A stretch of DNA of 64,000 nucleotides, from assembly GCA_023525975.1 (NCBI GenBank), contig CM042025.1, positions 2,557,001-2,621,000 on the forward strand. Reading direction: 5' to 3'. Below are positions 1 to 12,845 of the stretch, in pieces. The notes beneath the pieces are model-generated. The model was not told where the DNA came from, ran no database searches, and saw only the letters and a list, made by a program, of their open reading frames with translations. The translations under genes were made by a program, and so were the position numbers. Numbering within the stretch: position 1 is the stretch's first letter; every line of letters begins with the position of its first letter. Origin of the DNA: Smallanthus sonchifolius. Lineage: Eukaryota > Streptophyta > Magnoliopsida > Asterales > Asteraceae.

Positions 1-3000
1 AAGTCACTATCTCCACAACTTCAGCATTTGCAAGCACATGCAAAGGAGGAACAATATTTCCATTAACCTGATGACAATAGTTCACATCGTCAGACGTCAG
101 ATCTCCTAAAATTATATAAAAATAAAAAATCATCAAACAGAAAGGACATGCCTTTGCAGCCACCATACTATTTCCAATATCAGTGTTTATCATATAAGCA
201 AAGTCAATGACAGTTGCTCCCTTGGGCAAATTTTTTATCTGTACATGTAAAGAATAAACTTAATAGGGGGGGAACAGAATTTAAACACACAAATGGTGTG
301 CCGTCTATCAAGTAAAGTTGACAATTTCAATCCATTTACATGAAATGTGGTTGATTTGGGTTATATTTTATCAAAAACAGGTCATACGGTTACATTTATA
401 AAAACTTCCCAGAAAATAAAAACGGTTGGACGAGTTGAAGATCGCTTAGGTAGCGTTTATACTTTCCTTCTACGTCGACAAGTACAAATCTGTCTTTTTT
501 CTTAGTCTGAAAATATCATCAAATGTCATTGAGCATGTTCTGCCGTTTCTTTTTTACTTCAGATAAGGATATGAATTTGTGTTTTCATTTGTGTGCTTAT
601 TTATAGATGTAGTCTTTTTGTTACAATAAAGCACTCTTCTTTCCAAGAAGACTTCACCACCTCATATCCATAAGAGGTGGAAAAAGACACAGGTCATTTA
701 ACACTTGAAAAACAAGCATCACCTTCAAGTGCTATTCAAATGTTTTCAATTTTCTTGATTGTTTTTTTTTAAACAAATTGGACATCGTTTTTATAATCAT
801 AAATGTCCAACCTGTTTGGTCCAACCCGCCCATTTTGCAACTTCTAATTAATAAACTTCATCAGTTTACCTCTCCCCTTGGCGTAAATACAAAGACCCGA
901 CTACCTAAAAGATCCTTGGTGATTGTATCTACAAACTCTCTAGAACTCATGTTTCCAACAAACTCCTCTTGCCATTCTCTAATTGCATTAAGCCAACCAA
1001 TCTGAACAAAGGATGTAGTTTCTCCATATAAATAAAAAAATATTATCTAGAATCTCAGTTTACATGAGTAAATTTACTATCATACCCTCAGGGCAACATT
1101 TGCATTGTTAAGGCAGACTGGTTTCCCTCTCAAGTTTCTGTCATCAACCACTGTATGTCCGACTAGACCATTAACAATAACTTTCCCACTGTAGTGAGCA
1201 GCAATACCTCTTTCTGCTATCAAGTTCATCTCTTCAGTTCTAATCTGCAAACAATAATATGATGGTACATATAAGGACAATATATAATGTAATCTCTGAA
1301 AACAAGCAATACCTAAGGAACGACTATTATTTCCTGAGAAAGTACCTGCACTTCTAGACGAAACATGCTCTCGTAAAGAAATGGAATCACAGTGGTATGA
1401 AGACTCTGATAACCATTGGGTTTGGGGGTTGCAATGTAGTCTTTCATCTGTAAAGATTAAAAAGAAAAAAAGGTTATTATTTCCAACTTTAATAAGAGAA
1501 GGAGCTGAATATCAATAAAAATAAGTAGTTGCAACATGTTGTGGGCAACAGGTGAAACAAGTTTGGGTCGAAACAGGTTGGGTCGGGTTGATTGAGCCAA
1601 CTTATTCAAACCTTTTAGATTTTTTATAGGGAAAATGTCGAAAATCCCTATGGAAATTTGCTGCCATTGAACTTTATTTCTACGTGGTTAATCCCATAAC
1701 GTATAAAACCTCAGTGATAAGGTCCTCGGGCTCTATTTTTAACGAAAAGGTCCTTTTTGTATAATTAAGCCCCAATACTGATAAAAACACAACGATTAGG
1801 TCCTTTTTTGCTTGATCAAGTTACTAAACTTCATAAAAGGACCTTTTCTTTCAATTTTCCAAATTAAAAGATTAAACCATGTAAAAATTATCCATGGACT
1901 TATGCAAGTATTTAGCAAATCCATCATAAGCTCTTCTTTAAAAATCATTAGTGTCTTAAATATGATTATAACTGTGGTATTAAAATAAGCATCTAATTTT
2001 TTTCATACAGTGATTTAGAAGGTTGTATGCAATAAAGATACATTTTGGGCAAATTTCTATTTTAGATATCTAAAATATTTCTAAAATATTACATAACCCA
2101 CATTTACCCATTCATAAATATATGGGTCAAAAACACCACCTTTAGCTAAAAATAAAATAAAATTGCAAAGATACATACAGCCCGAGGAATAGGGGTCCAG
2201 ATCTCATGTACCAGCCCAAGAACATGGTAGCAAATCTGCATGGAATCACATTTATTAGGCAAAGTAAGAAAAACAAACAATATAAATTTCTATCTTAGAT
2301 ATCTAAAGTATTTCTAGAGATAAATTGCATGATATAGAAATGAATTTTACACTTTTACATGATTTTTGCAACCAACTTCGAATTACAAGCAAAATAGAAA
2401 CCTACTTACAATTTATTATTGATTTTAGCAATCAATCTCACTTTAACTGCTTTACCTGTAAATTGCTGATGAGGCACTTGTTGATACCATGTCTAGCCTC
2501 AACATTAGATTCCACATATGCAAATGTTGTTTGTGTGAAAAAAAAAAGTTAAAAAAACAATAAATTTATTTACAAGTTTGAAAAAATGATCATTTTTCAA
2601 ATATACATTAAAATAATTATTAAATGTCACATCAGATGCCACATGGCATAGAAATCACAGAAAACATGCCACATCAGCAAATTAAAAAAAAAGACCTACA
2701 GTCCTGCCAGTTGAACATGTCATTCATTTTCTAACATTGTTGCTAAAATTTGTAACAAAGATAAGTTGGTTTCTATTTTCTGCCTATATAAAGTTGAATG
2801 CTAAAATCGGAAAAATGTGAAGTTCATTTCCATTCCATGCCCTTTCCCTTTTCTCTAAAAGCTACAAGTATGCCAAATATAAACTTACCTGTTGTGGATT
2901 ACACAAAGGCCCTACACCAACACAATGCTTGGGTTTAACAATAATCCTCAGCTGTTAACCAAAATGGATAATAACATGTCAGACAAATAAAACTAGAAGA

Positions 3001-6000
3001 AATTCCAAGTTCTAGATAAACCATTTGTTCACCATAATTAACCACCTGTGCAATTTGATTAACTTCATTAATTGAACCTTTTGATTTGAGTACAGATTTA
3101 TGGATACTGCAAGTAGAAGAGTTCAAAATAAAACAAGACGCGCTAGTAAAGTTTCAGAAAATAAATGAACTGAAGAAATATCAATCACCTTACCTGTAAG
3201 GTTCTTTACAGACAGAAAGCACTTCAGTTTTCACAGTCATTAGGTCTAAGAACTGATCATCTTCAATTTTCTTAATCAAAATTTTATTTGCCTAAAATGA
3301 GAAGCAAGAATAATCCATTAACATGTGAGCATATATTAGCTTATTGTATAGATGACGATGCCTTTCATTTTAGGGGCAAATTCACATATATGCAAACACT
3401 TTATAATTTAATAACTTATTAACCCTTTCAAAACACTAAATATGTCACATGTGCCCATTCCATTGTAAAAAAAGAAAATCAGTTACTTGCAACAATCTGT
3501 TTCAGTAGATAAACAACAAGAAGATCATGTGTTGATTATTTGTTGTTTTCTTATTTGTTTCTTCAGTGAAACGGTGCGTTATAACTTATAAGTAACTGCT
3601 TTTATTTTATTCAGTGTGAAATGAGTAAATATGATATTAATCCATGATTTTACTGAAACCCACATCCATACTGAATTTTTCACTTACGAGTAGAGTACCT
3701 CTTCAATTTCTTTCTCCTGTTCTTTACAAAGTTCTGCGACTCGTCTCTTAACTTTAGCATAATCTTGAGGGTTTGTGTACATGAAAGACAGATTCTCAAG
3801 CTCAGACTGCAAAGAGAAAAATCAAGTAATTTTATTTCAAGTATAAAAAGAGATTAAAATTTATAGAATCTAAATATACCTTAATTTGGTACATTCCCAG
3901 AAGCTTTGCAAGAGGAGCAAAAACCTGTAGAGTTTCCATTGCGATGCTGGACTGCAAATTGTAAAAATCTATGAAAACAATGAGACCTTGAATAATAAAA
4001 TGGAGAGGCATTTGAAATTTTTTTATCCCACCTGCTTATGTGAAGGCATATGTGAAAGAGTCCGCATATTATGTAATCTGTCTGCTAATTTGACAATTAT
4101 CACCCTAACCTGGAAAAAGCAGCAAATTCAGCAGCAGTTGACATAAAAGGGCTAATTGCATAAAATGGTAGCCAACTTTTTTCCAATCTCTATTTTGACT
4201 TTTTGAGTAATCAACCTTCTTAGTCCAGTAAAAAAACCATCAAAGTTTTGAAGATTATTATTCAAGGTAACCAACTTTCAAAGGGTAATCTAAACCGGTA
4301 AACTGTGGCTTTTGACTTGTTGATATTTTTAATGGGATACCTGGAAACTGGTTATCTTAGGTAATTACCTAATAAGCTAATGCCATAGAATAGCAACAAC
4401 TTAGGTCAGAGGTGCATTTAGGTAACTATACTTAATATTCCCCCCTTCCCCCAACCCCAAGCTCACCTAGTAACTAAACTTTCTTGAAATGGGCTTATTT
4501 GGTAATTTGATCACTTAATAACAAGTTTCTTGCTCATGTGACACTTTTTTTGATGAGGTGACTTATCACTAAATTACCAAACTAGTCCATTTTTATTTTT
4601 AAAAAGAATAATTACCAAACTAGCCCATTTAAAAAAACGCTAACTACCAAACTGACCCGTTTTTGATGAGGTGGTTTGCCACGCCATCATTTTTACCAGC
4701 TACAACAGTTGCATGTCCACTAAATTACCAAAGTTGTTACCACTTACCCGGTCAGGACATTATTGAGCATATACGTATAATTACCAAAAAGGACCACCAA
4801 CCTAAGCATGTTGCTATTCTAAAATAAAACGTTATGAAACTCTGACGGTTTTATCTGTGCTAAAATTAGTTGCTACCCAAAACAGAGATCATGCCGGTCA
4901 CTATTATATGCAAATAGCCGTCGACAGAATTATGAACTAATAGATTCCTTGAATATATTACTTCCTCGGTCATGGCTAGAAACATTTGTCGAAGATCATG
5001 CGCTTTCACATCTTGTACCGAGTGACTTTCATTTTTATATTTCAGCTTTCCGAGTTTTGACACCTGAATTAAACTAAATCAAGTTTGACACATGCAATGT
5101 GTAGAAACAAGAAACTTCAACAATCACAACTGCAAAACATAATATTGAGGTGTTGGTGTTGGTGTTGTATTTTTGAAAGTAATTATCAGATTACTGATTT
5201 TTAAAATCGCAGATAATCAAATAATAAGTGCAACAAAAATAACAAAACTGATTCTCATTATCTGGTTAATTAGGGGTGGTTAATTAGGGGTCATTGTACA
5301 TTTAAATCCTTATACAACTATCACAACTCCAAACAGCATAAGCAAGTCCAAAAACTATCTCCTGCGTCCATTTGGTGACCGTTAATTATCTGATTCTGAT
5401 TATTCAATATCACATATCACAAACACCCCCTATATGCAAAATAGAATACCTTGGTTTCTCCTTCAACAATGTGACGAACTGTGGCACCAAATTCTTTCTC
5501 TATTTCTTCAAAAGTAACAAGATTTGTATCTTCAACTGTGTCATGCAATAAACCAGCAGCAATTGACTCCCAGTCCAATTCCTTAATCAATAAGCTAATG
5601 GTCAGCTAAGTGATGTTAATTAAAACTTTATTTTAAAGAAGGGTTAATGTACGTGGGGTCCACCTAAGTATTCGGTTTCTTTACATTAAGGCCGCCCATA
5701 TAATAAAATGACTTTGTAGGTCACTTAGGTACATATCTGGATTCATTTATACCACTTTTGGTCAAAGCATGTCGAGGTGATGAAAATGCCCCTTTATTAA
5801 AAGACAATGATAACCTAACATGTTGACACCTCATCAAAGGTATTTTTAGAGCTTTTAGGGCATTTACGTCATCTGACAAGTTTTTTTTGCCAAAATTGAT
5901 ATAAATGAGACCTACGTACTTGGGTGGCCAATAAAGTAGTTTCAATATATGAATGCCCTTGATGAAAAAAGTTGAATACTTGGTTGCCTCCACATACATT

Positions 6001-9000
6001 ATCCCTTTAAAAATTCAATAAACCTAGAAGTGCCCCACCAATTGCTGATGGGATATATAACCAGTTACTTCCATAAGAACCATTCATATTATTGTGCAAC
6101 TCACTAATTCTCCAAGAATTTTTGCAACTTCAACAGGGTGAATGATAAAGGGTTCTCCACTTCGCCGTCTTTGCCCATTGTGTGCATCAAAGGCAAGCTA
6201 CACAGCAAGAAATTATAAAACCATCATAGCACGAACTTTATATTTAATAACCTTTGATTTTTACAAATACATTGGTTTCCTGGAAATGAAATGTCAAGTT
6301 CAATAAATTAAAATGCTAATTGCTCCATTAGTAAAGGATAAATCATATACAACGACTGTGAAGCCTTACATTTAGAGCATCATGCACTAACTTTAACTCA
6401 TCGGAGGTAAGGTATGCAATTGAAGGTTTAAGATCCTGAAATGGACAAAACAAAAAGGGCATTAGTAACCCTTACTCAACAGCACAATTAACATAATAAT
6501 ATTGCTTACATTATAACATCTTATTTCATATAGCAATTAAACTATTAAAAAGAAGAGATGGATCTAGAAGCATTGTTTCTTCTTCAGGGACTGAATTATT
6601 CATTCATATTCAGTGTTGTAAAAATCGCTAGGCACTAGTCGGGCGGTGCGGTAGGGCCTAGGCCTAGGCGGGATTAATCGGATTGGAATTTTTATATGTA
6701 ATTTTCAGTTTTTTATATATATACACACATTTTTATATGTAATTTTTATAAAAATGTTCATTTTTAAACCACACCAAAGGTTTTCGCCGGAATTTGGCCG
6801 GATATTTCAGGTTTTCGCCGGAATTTGGCCGGAAATTTCAGGTTTTCGCCGGAATGTTCGCCGGAATCTGGCCGCCTAGGCCCGCCTAGGCGCGATTTGG
6901 ACCGTCTAGCGATTTTTGGACCGACTAGGTCAAAATTACTCGTTACCCGACCGCCTAGCGATTAATCGGCGCCTAGGCTGCCTAGGCGCGATTTTTACAA
7001 CACTGTTCATATTAAAAAGAAATGTCACTTGGTGTAGCAAAATACTTTTAACAGGTAATAGTAGAGTGGTAAAATTCATTATGATAGGATCAAGATAAAC
7101 AGACTGACTAATAACCATGTTTAAGAGACCAAAGTATACAAGTAATAAATCACGCAGTCAATATTAGGAGCCTCATTTCAAAAATTGTTCTCTCCTCTCT
7201 AATATAATTGATTGCTACAATATTCAATCTGGATTTTCAACAATAAAGCAAAAGGCTTTGACCATCTTTGGACTAATTTTTATATACAGTATACACCCAC
7301 CACTAAAAGGCTCAAACTTTCAAAAACGTGCATTTTAGGGTTATCTTACTTGCCCAAACAAAATGATGAGGTGGCAACTCACTTGTCAGTAACTTTGACG
7401 ATGTTAACTTTTTTCTGCTTTGGCTGGCGCTATAACAGATTGTAAGTGGGAACTCTTTTAAAGTTTGAGCGTTCAAAAAAAGAATGTTGCCCCAAATAGA
7501 AATCAGCCCAAAGTTAGTTAACTTTTTATGCAACAATTCCGTTATTTATTTGGTGCAGTTATAAAATCTTTTGATGTATTGTATACTGTTCCTACACTTT
7601 CTTGTAAAAGAAATACCATGGCAACAATTCCACATACCTCCCACAAACGTTCAGGAGAAACCTCATCATATCCTGAAGAAAAAGATGAAGAACAACCAAC
7701 TACCCATTTCCTACATGCTTGATGGAGCAAATTTGACCTTACAAGTTTTCCTGGAGGTAAATGATCCAAAGCTTCACATCTCTGGCATAAATATCAAGTT
7801 AATAGACAATCATCAAGTATTCAAACACAAAAAGGCAATTTGAATCTTGCACTTATAAACGGTCTAATGAAATAAAATAGTAACGTTCTTTTTCAAATGT
7901 TCCGCTGTGGTCAGTGTACAAGTTATCATGCCAAACTGGTCATTGGTCAATTAACTTTGAAAATTGTTCCCTTTTGATCTTTTTTTCTAAATGACCATAA
8001 TACCCCTAACGATACACATATGACCATGGATACTTTTATGGATGTTATGGTCATTTTTTTGATAAAACGTGAACAAAATAGAACAAGTCTCAAAGTTTAA
8101 TTACTAGTTTGGTATGATAAATTGTACAATGTCCAAATTGGAACATTTGACATAATATTTTGCTGTTTTATGACATCCGCCACTTATAAAACTTATAACT
8201 TATCAATATCAGCTATCTGATAACCTCGAACAGGTAGTGTGATAACATGACACTTCAACAAGAAATCGCAATGCAGTAACTAACAATGGAAGGTTTTAAT
8301 AATACATAGAAAGAGTAATTTCTTTCTTAAGCTCACAATAAACAGTTACAAAACTTCAATGATTCTAACCAACTAATCCCCTGATCAAACTATTTGTGGA
8401 ATATAAACATCCTCTAACGATACAAGATATGGTATGACTAGCACTAACAAATCCTTCACATGTGTATGCTAGCATTCTCCACACAACATGCATCCCCTTT
8501 TCACCGGGTTGTAAACTAAAAAGGGGCCCATTCAGTTCCAGATTTAAGTATTACAAATTTCTGTGCGAGTTCTATATTCAAGATTTGATCCAATTACTTT
8601 AGTCCAAATAATGAAGACAGGTCCTTAGGAGAGAGAAAGGGCAGTGAGCATCCTTCAACTTAAGAGGTTGAACAAATTTATTGCCATCCAAATATCCAAT
8701 AACTCAAAGAGACTGAAACAGAAAACCAATATAGACTCATCCACCACAATGTAATAGACTGAAACTTTCTATGAGTATAGGGTAATAGGAGCATTAGTGT
8801 TTTAACTCGGCATAACGTAACCTCCAAGTTCCAATGAGCATAACAATATCATGAGCTTTTCACACGCATGTACGTGAGCCAGTTGCACCAGAGTTTCATT
8901 TTTCTTCACATGAATCTATAATTGCAATCAGTTTACACAGGCAGCTCACAGTATCCTTAGTTTATGTTCAGATACTTTACTATGAATTCTTATTCTACTT

Positions 9001-9497
9001 AATTCCCAGTATCTGAAAAGAAAGTGTTCAACAGCAAGTCCAAGTTGTAGGAGTTACACAATGAAAAACATTAACATACAGCACTAGTTTGGAATCAAAA
9101 TACAACTATCAATAAAGGTAAAGAAAGAATTAGCATCATATTATACCACAACAGAAAGGGGGAAAACAATAATTCTACTTATAGAGCAAGTGAGTATTAC
9201 ATTAACATGACGAATTTTTCTCTCACTTCGTCCATGATGCAAAGGAGATGAATGAGCAGTGCTAGCTAGCAAGCCAGTCAATGCCCTTGGAGCCTTCCAA
9301 GCACAAGTAATCGGACTACAGTCATACCTTCCACTTACATCTCCTTTCGGATGCTTGCATATCTTCACACGTTCTAACGACACTGCAAAAATCACATAAC
9401 CGAAATTCAATCAACCAAACCGTAATCAAAATCCGAAAAAAAAAATAGAAATTAGGGCTAAGTAACAAGTACCTGACAGAAATGGACCAGAAGCCAT
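1..9497 (-). CDS. RSH1: RSH1-type RelA/SpoT homologue, plastid ppGpp hydrolase (3' end beyond window)
   Basis: Nineteen coding exons read in frame: 9497-9473, 9382-9201, 7781-7638, 6435-6370, 6197-6105, 5581-5450, 5063-4962, 4109-4032, 3951-3880, 3806-3699, 3291-3194, 3106-3046, 2951-2889, 2235-2179, 1447-1346, 1244-1086, 1001-870, 238-152 and 67-1 (partial). This gives about 609 residues; the family has about 880, so the C-terminal third lies outside. The start MASGPFLSV is the only ATG in phase with exon 2. The HD hydrolase domain (about 150-275) shows LLHDTVEDT (HD at 183-184) and LADRLHNMRTL. The inactive-type synthetase domain shows PKPNGYQSLHTT and EVQIRTEEM. The TGS domain begins with VFVFTPRGE and LPKGATVIDFAY. 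The glycine needed for synthesis in RelA is absent, as expected for RSH1. In plants this family degrades (p)ppGpp in chloroplasts. Introns carry several MITEs; a Copia LTR lies 440 bp upstream. Family assignment is very secure. Confidence 0.96.
68..151 (-). other. GC-AG intron of RSH1
   Basis: Exon 18 ends in GCAAAG at 152 and the next exon resumes with GTTAATGG at 67, giving the expected MVAAK-VNGN junction. The intron therefore starts with GC (151-150, GCATGT) and ends with AG (69-68). No GT donor keeps the frame. The intron is only 84 bp. All other introns of this gene are GT-AG. Confidence 0.85.
4149..4919. mobile_element. Candidate terminal-inverted-repeat element in RSH1 intron 7
   Basis: The left end GGGCTAATTGCATAAAATGG resembles the reverse complement of the right end (GGCTATTTGCATATAATAG). 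The interior has repeated 'accaaactagcccat' type phrases and no coding sequence. I found no clear target-site duplication, so boundaries are tentative. Confidence 0.4.
5641..6005. mobile_element. Mutator-like MITE in RSH1 intron 5
   Basis: The left end GGGTTAATGTACGTGGGGTC mirrors the right end (reverse complement GGGATAATGTATGTGGAGGC), and similarity continues into AAGTATTC. The flanks TTTAAAGAA and TTTAAAAAT match at 7 of 9 positions, which fits a decayed 9-bp duplication. The element is 365 bp and non-coding. Confidence 0.65.
6611..7005. mobile_element. hAT-type MITE with GCCTAGGC palindromes in RSH1 intron 3
   Basis: Inverted termini CAGTGTTGTAAAAATCG and CGATTTTTACAACACTG are flanked by a perfect 8-bp duplication TTCATATT (6603-6610 and 7006-7013). 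Inside, CCTAGGC palindromes cluster near both ends. A roughly 31-bp unit containing TTTTCGCCGGAATTTGGCCG repeats about three times at 6779-6865. There is no transposase; it is a non-autonomous hAT element. Confidence 0.88.
7307..7473. mobile_element. Small inverted-repeat element in RSH1 intron 3
   Basis: GGCTCAAACTTTCAAA at the left is answered by TTTAAAGTTTGAGCG at the right, enclosing about 165 bp of non-coding DNA. No duplication was resolved, so it is only a MITE candidate. Confidence 0.4.
7893..8151. mobile_element. MITE with about 48-bp inverted repeats in RSH1 intron 2
   Basis: The left arm (7893-7940) begins TCAAATGTTCC and reaches CATGCCAAACT. The right arm (8104-8151) is its imperfect reverse complement, ending GGAACATTTGA. 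The interior is AT-rich and has no ORF. Target-site duplication was not resolved. Confidence 0.6.
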
Positions 9498-9698
9498 ATC
9501 TAATCAAAAGCATGAGAACCAGACGGCAGTCTCATTGAATCGAGCTACGCATGATTGGCGAAGAAAAATCAAGGATCAAACAATTCGAAATTCAATCGAT
9601 AGGAGCAGATGGATAAGGAGTTCAACTGCGGCGTACGATCAAATGATCAGTGTTGAGAGTTCTCGTATCGATTGTGGTCTGCGGGGGAAGAAGATTAG

Positions 9699-9710
9699 GG
9701 TTTATATGGA
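9699..9710 (-). promoter_or_regulatory. Candidate TATA box of RSH1
   Basis: The minus strand reads CATATAAACC, about 205 bp before the RSH1 start codon, followed by a pyrimidine-rich leader. This would give a 5' UTR of roughly 170 nt. The match is to TATA(A/T)A only; no transcript evidence is available. The stretch 9498-9932 holds this leader and promoter and no other gene. Confidence 0.4.
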
Positions 9711-9937
9711 GTGCTGGAAATGGTGATGAAGATGAGTGGAGAGGATAATGAAAATGGTTAGCCGAAAGCCACAAAAAAAAAGGTATTGTGATGTTAATAA
9801 ATTGGAAAGATATTTTTGGTGGTGAAATGGAAATGGGTCGACGGTGGCTGGTTTTAAGGTTCCACGTCATCGGACTTTGACTACCATTTTAGTTTTATTT
9901 TAAAAAAAAAATTAATAATCTAAATTTTTAACATGTT

Positions 9938-10175
9938 TGTTGTATAACAACAACCTACTAGCAATCTTGTACGAACTATATAAAGATAAGAATAAGACAA
10001 TATAAATATACTGTGAAGAAAGATAGAACCGAGAGTGAGGGAACTCTTTTCATTGAGTATATGATATCATTTACATGAGGTCTCTATTTATAAGGATCTA
10101 AACATTAACACAAGTTAATGAGTAGATGAAGGTTATGGATGTGGAGAGTCATCACATTATGACTCATTCATAACA
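9938..10175 (-). repeat. 3' LTR of the Copia element
   Basis: It is nearly identical to 15390-15627. In the minus orientation it carries a good TATA motif, TATAAATAG (10092-10084), so its promoter would read towards RSH1, whose start codon is 440 bp downstream. Confidence 0.92.
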
Positions 10176-10246
10176 CTCCCCCTTGACTATCCACATAATG
10201 AAATAAAACAATATAATTTTCTTTTACTTCAAATACGCTTGGTGGT

Positions 10247-10484
10247 GCTGCCTCATTAAAAACCTTGCTATGAAAACCCAGTGGGATAAAATCATAGCTA
10301 AGGGAAAAAGAGTGCAGCGCGCATTATACACAATTAACAACATACTTCAGGATGATATTAAATCGGTACTTCAAGACTGTAAGATAAACTGATGCTACTG
10401 GATCAGTTATGTTGCCTCATTAAAAACCTTACTAAGAAAACCCAATGGGACAAAACTTAGTGAAGGGAAAAAGAGTGCAACGTG
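10247..10484 (-). repeat. Duplicated 'AATGAGGCA' motif block next to the Copia 3' LTR
   Basis: Two related blocks (about 10247-10323 and 10410-10484) share TGCCTCATTAAAAACCTT, then AAAACCCA.TGGGA, then AGGGAAAAAGAGTGCA. Similar blocks are common in the 3' untranslated part of plant Copia elements. Their function is unknown. Confidence 0.6.
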
Positions 10485-12111
10485 TATAATACTCCACCTC
10501 ATTTATATATCCTTTAAGTGATACGTGTTGACTTCTGTGAAATTTGCTCAAAGCTTCTGTAGTTGATAGTTACCGCTTGATCCCTTCATATGCCATCCTT
10601 TTATGCTAAGCAATGTTGTATGATCTTCATGTAAAACCCTTGCTGCCTCCTCTCATAAATGAATACCACAAGATTCACGACTGTGTTGTGTTACATTACC
10701 TGCATCTGCAAAACTAACTAAACTTGTTTCGATGGGTTAGTAAAATATAAACCCATACCTTTGTACCTTAAAGGTTTTACCATATTGCATTATCTCATCA
10801 ATGAGTACGATATAAATGATATATCTAATCGTGACTAATAAGAAAACATTGATGCTCAATTGCATTTAACTATGATACTTCTGGACCAACAAGTTCTCTT
10901 CTGTTTTTAGAAGAGATGATAAGAGACAATGATTAGACAACTTTTAACATATTTAGATGATAAGTTTTATCCATGTTTAAATGTTTCAACATCTTCTGGA
11001 TGTAACTTGATTGATGGATAAAATTATCATTATACAAATGTTCTATATCTTCATTAGATAGAGTGATATCATCATCATATAGTATAATACTTACAAACAT
11101 CATATTGCTCTTTTAATAAAACATATGGACTAACTACATCATATTTATATCTATCTTATCCGAGATAATCACTAATCACTAAAGTCGATTATACCACACT
11201 CGACTTGACTATTTTAATCCATATATATAAACTGTTAACTTTATATGATACATTTCTTAAGATAAATGCTTCAGGCATTTATAATCAATCAAAGACTTCT
11301 TTCATATCTTCACCAACTATGCATGTGCATTCATTCTTTAGAAGTTTTGATACATAAACTTTATCTTATAGCAAAATAATTACAAATCAATAACAATGGA
11401 TTCATTTCCAATCTATATTGTACCATCATTGGCATACTATAATCACCATGTTGAATTTATTTCTTGCATGTTTATTGGTGCACAAGGGTTACATCTTTAA
11501 GATGTTTCAAATAACTTTTAAACATTCAATCACCTTCGAAAACTCCTAAGGAGTTCCAATCAATTCAATAACATATACAACAAACATAATGTATACGGAT
11601 CCGAATATGTTTACAACAATCATAATGTTCTCGAGAACTTACTCTACATGATTTTAGTAGTATAAATCCTTCAGGGATTATCTTGTAAATTTTGATATCA
11701 TGTGTCTCACAACATTTGAAGATGCATATCAATTCTCTCTTTATATTACCCGACTAATGAGATGTTGGAAGTCATTGTATCCACCACTAAAGAATGTGTC
11801 TCCTTATAATTAATTATACGTCTTTGCGAAAATCCTTATGCCACCAATTTTGCCTTCCATCTTTTTTCATTATTTCATATAATTCTTTCGCACAAAAGAC
11901 CTCACTTATATCCAACATATTTACAACTTCATGTATCTGGACTGCTAGTCCAAACCATTTCTATTTTGTGAGAGAATACAATTCTGCCTCATTTGCATCT
12001 TTCCATTTTGGCCAATCATTTCTGTATATTTTCATTCATAAGTAGATACATTATTGATCCTCATCATTTCGATTATTTCAAGCGCTATTATATACAAAAG
12101 TATTATCAACG

Positions 12112-12845
12112 TCAATCTTGTTTCGATTCCATATTATTTCTAGACATGATACAATTTACCGAGATCTCATTATTTTCAGGTACCTGAGGTTCTTCTGGAA
12201 CCATCATGTCTAATGTCTCTTTAATAGACCCTTTTACTTTTATCTCGACTTGACCATATTCATTATAACTTGCTCCATTTTTCGAGGGATTTTTTTTTTT
12301 GGAATCGAATGGTCTATCACGTTTCAAACGTGCCTTAGACTTACTACCAATATGTAGTCGTCCTTCTAGGACATTAATCTTAATTGGAGCACCAACAGTT
12401 GATATATGTGACTTAGTCACTCTTTTAAGGTCAGTGAATGTGTCTGGTAATTTATTTGCTAATCTTATGAATTATCTTTTGAACATCTGGTTCATACTTA
12501 GTTTGAGGATCAAGATAATATAGAGATAATTCATTCCAAATTTCACTTTCCAACTGCTTTTAATCTCTCCCTCATGTTGGGAATGTTGATTCCATAAATT
12601 GAGCTGTAATGTTGATGGCTATAATAACTTATTATAGATAGTTATTCATTTCCAACATGTATTCACAACCTTCGTTGAGGCCCCATCTTTGTGTGTTGTG
12701 GTGGAGCAATTACAACACATATTGCACAACCTAAAAAAATAGATGGGAAATGCTTGGTTTCTGACCAAAAACCAATTGTAATTGGGAGAAAATACAATAA
12801 CTTGTAGGCTTGATGTGAATTACCATTGCAACATGTACATAACAT
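12112..12845 (-). pseudogene. Decayed Copia pol: integrase C-terminus and linker
   Basis: The minus strand at 12845-12663 encodes FGCAICVVIAPPQHTKMGPQ, preceded by GFWSETKHFPSIFL. This is the Copia integrase region normally reading FGQEPNISHLRIFGCAVYV. After a gap, 12420-12112 encodes KARLKRDRPFDSKKKNPSKN and VPENNEISVNCIM, the usual linker before reverse transcriptase. Stops and frameshifts separate the pieces, and no intact reverse transcriptase or RNase H follows. This sits in the expected place and strand between the two LTRs. Confidence 0.85.
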
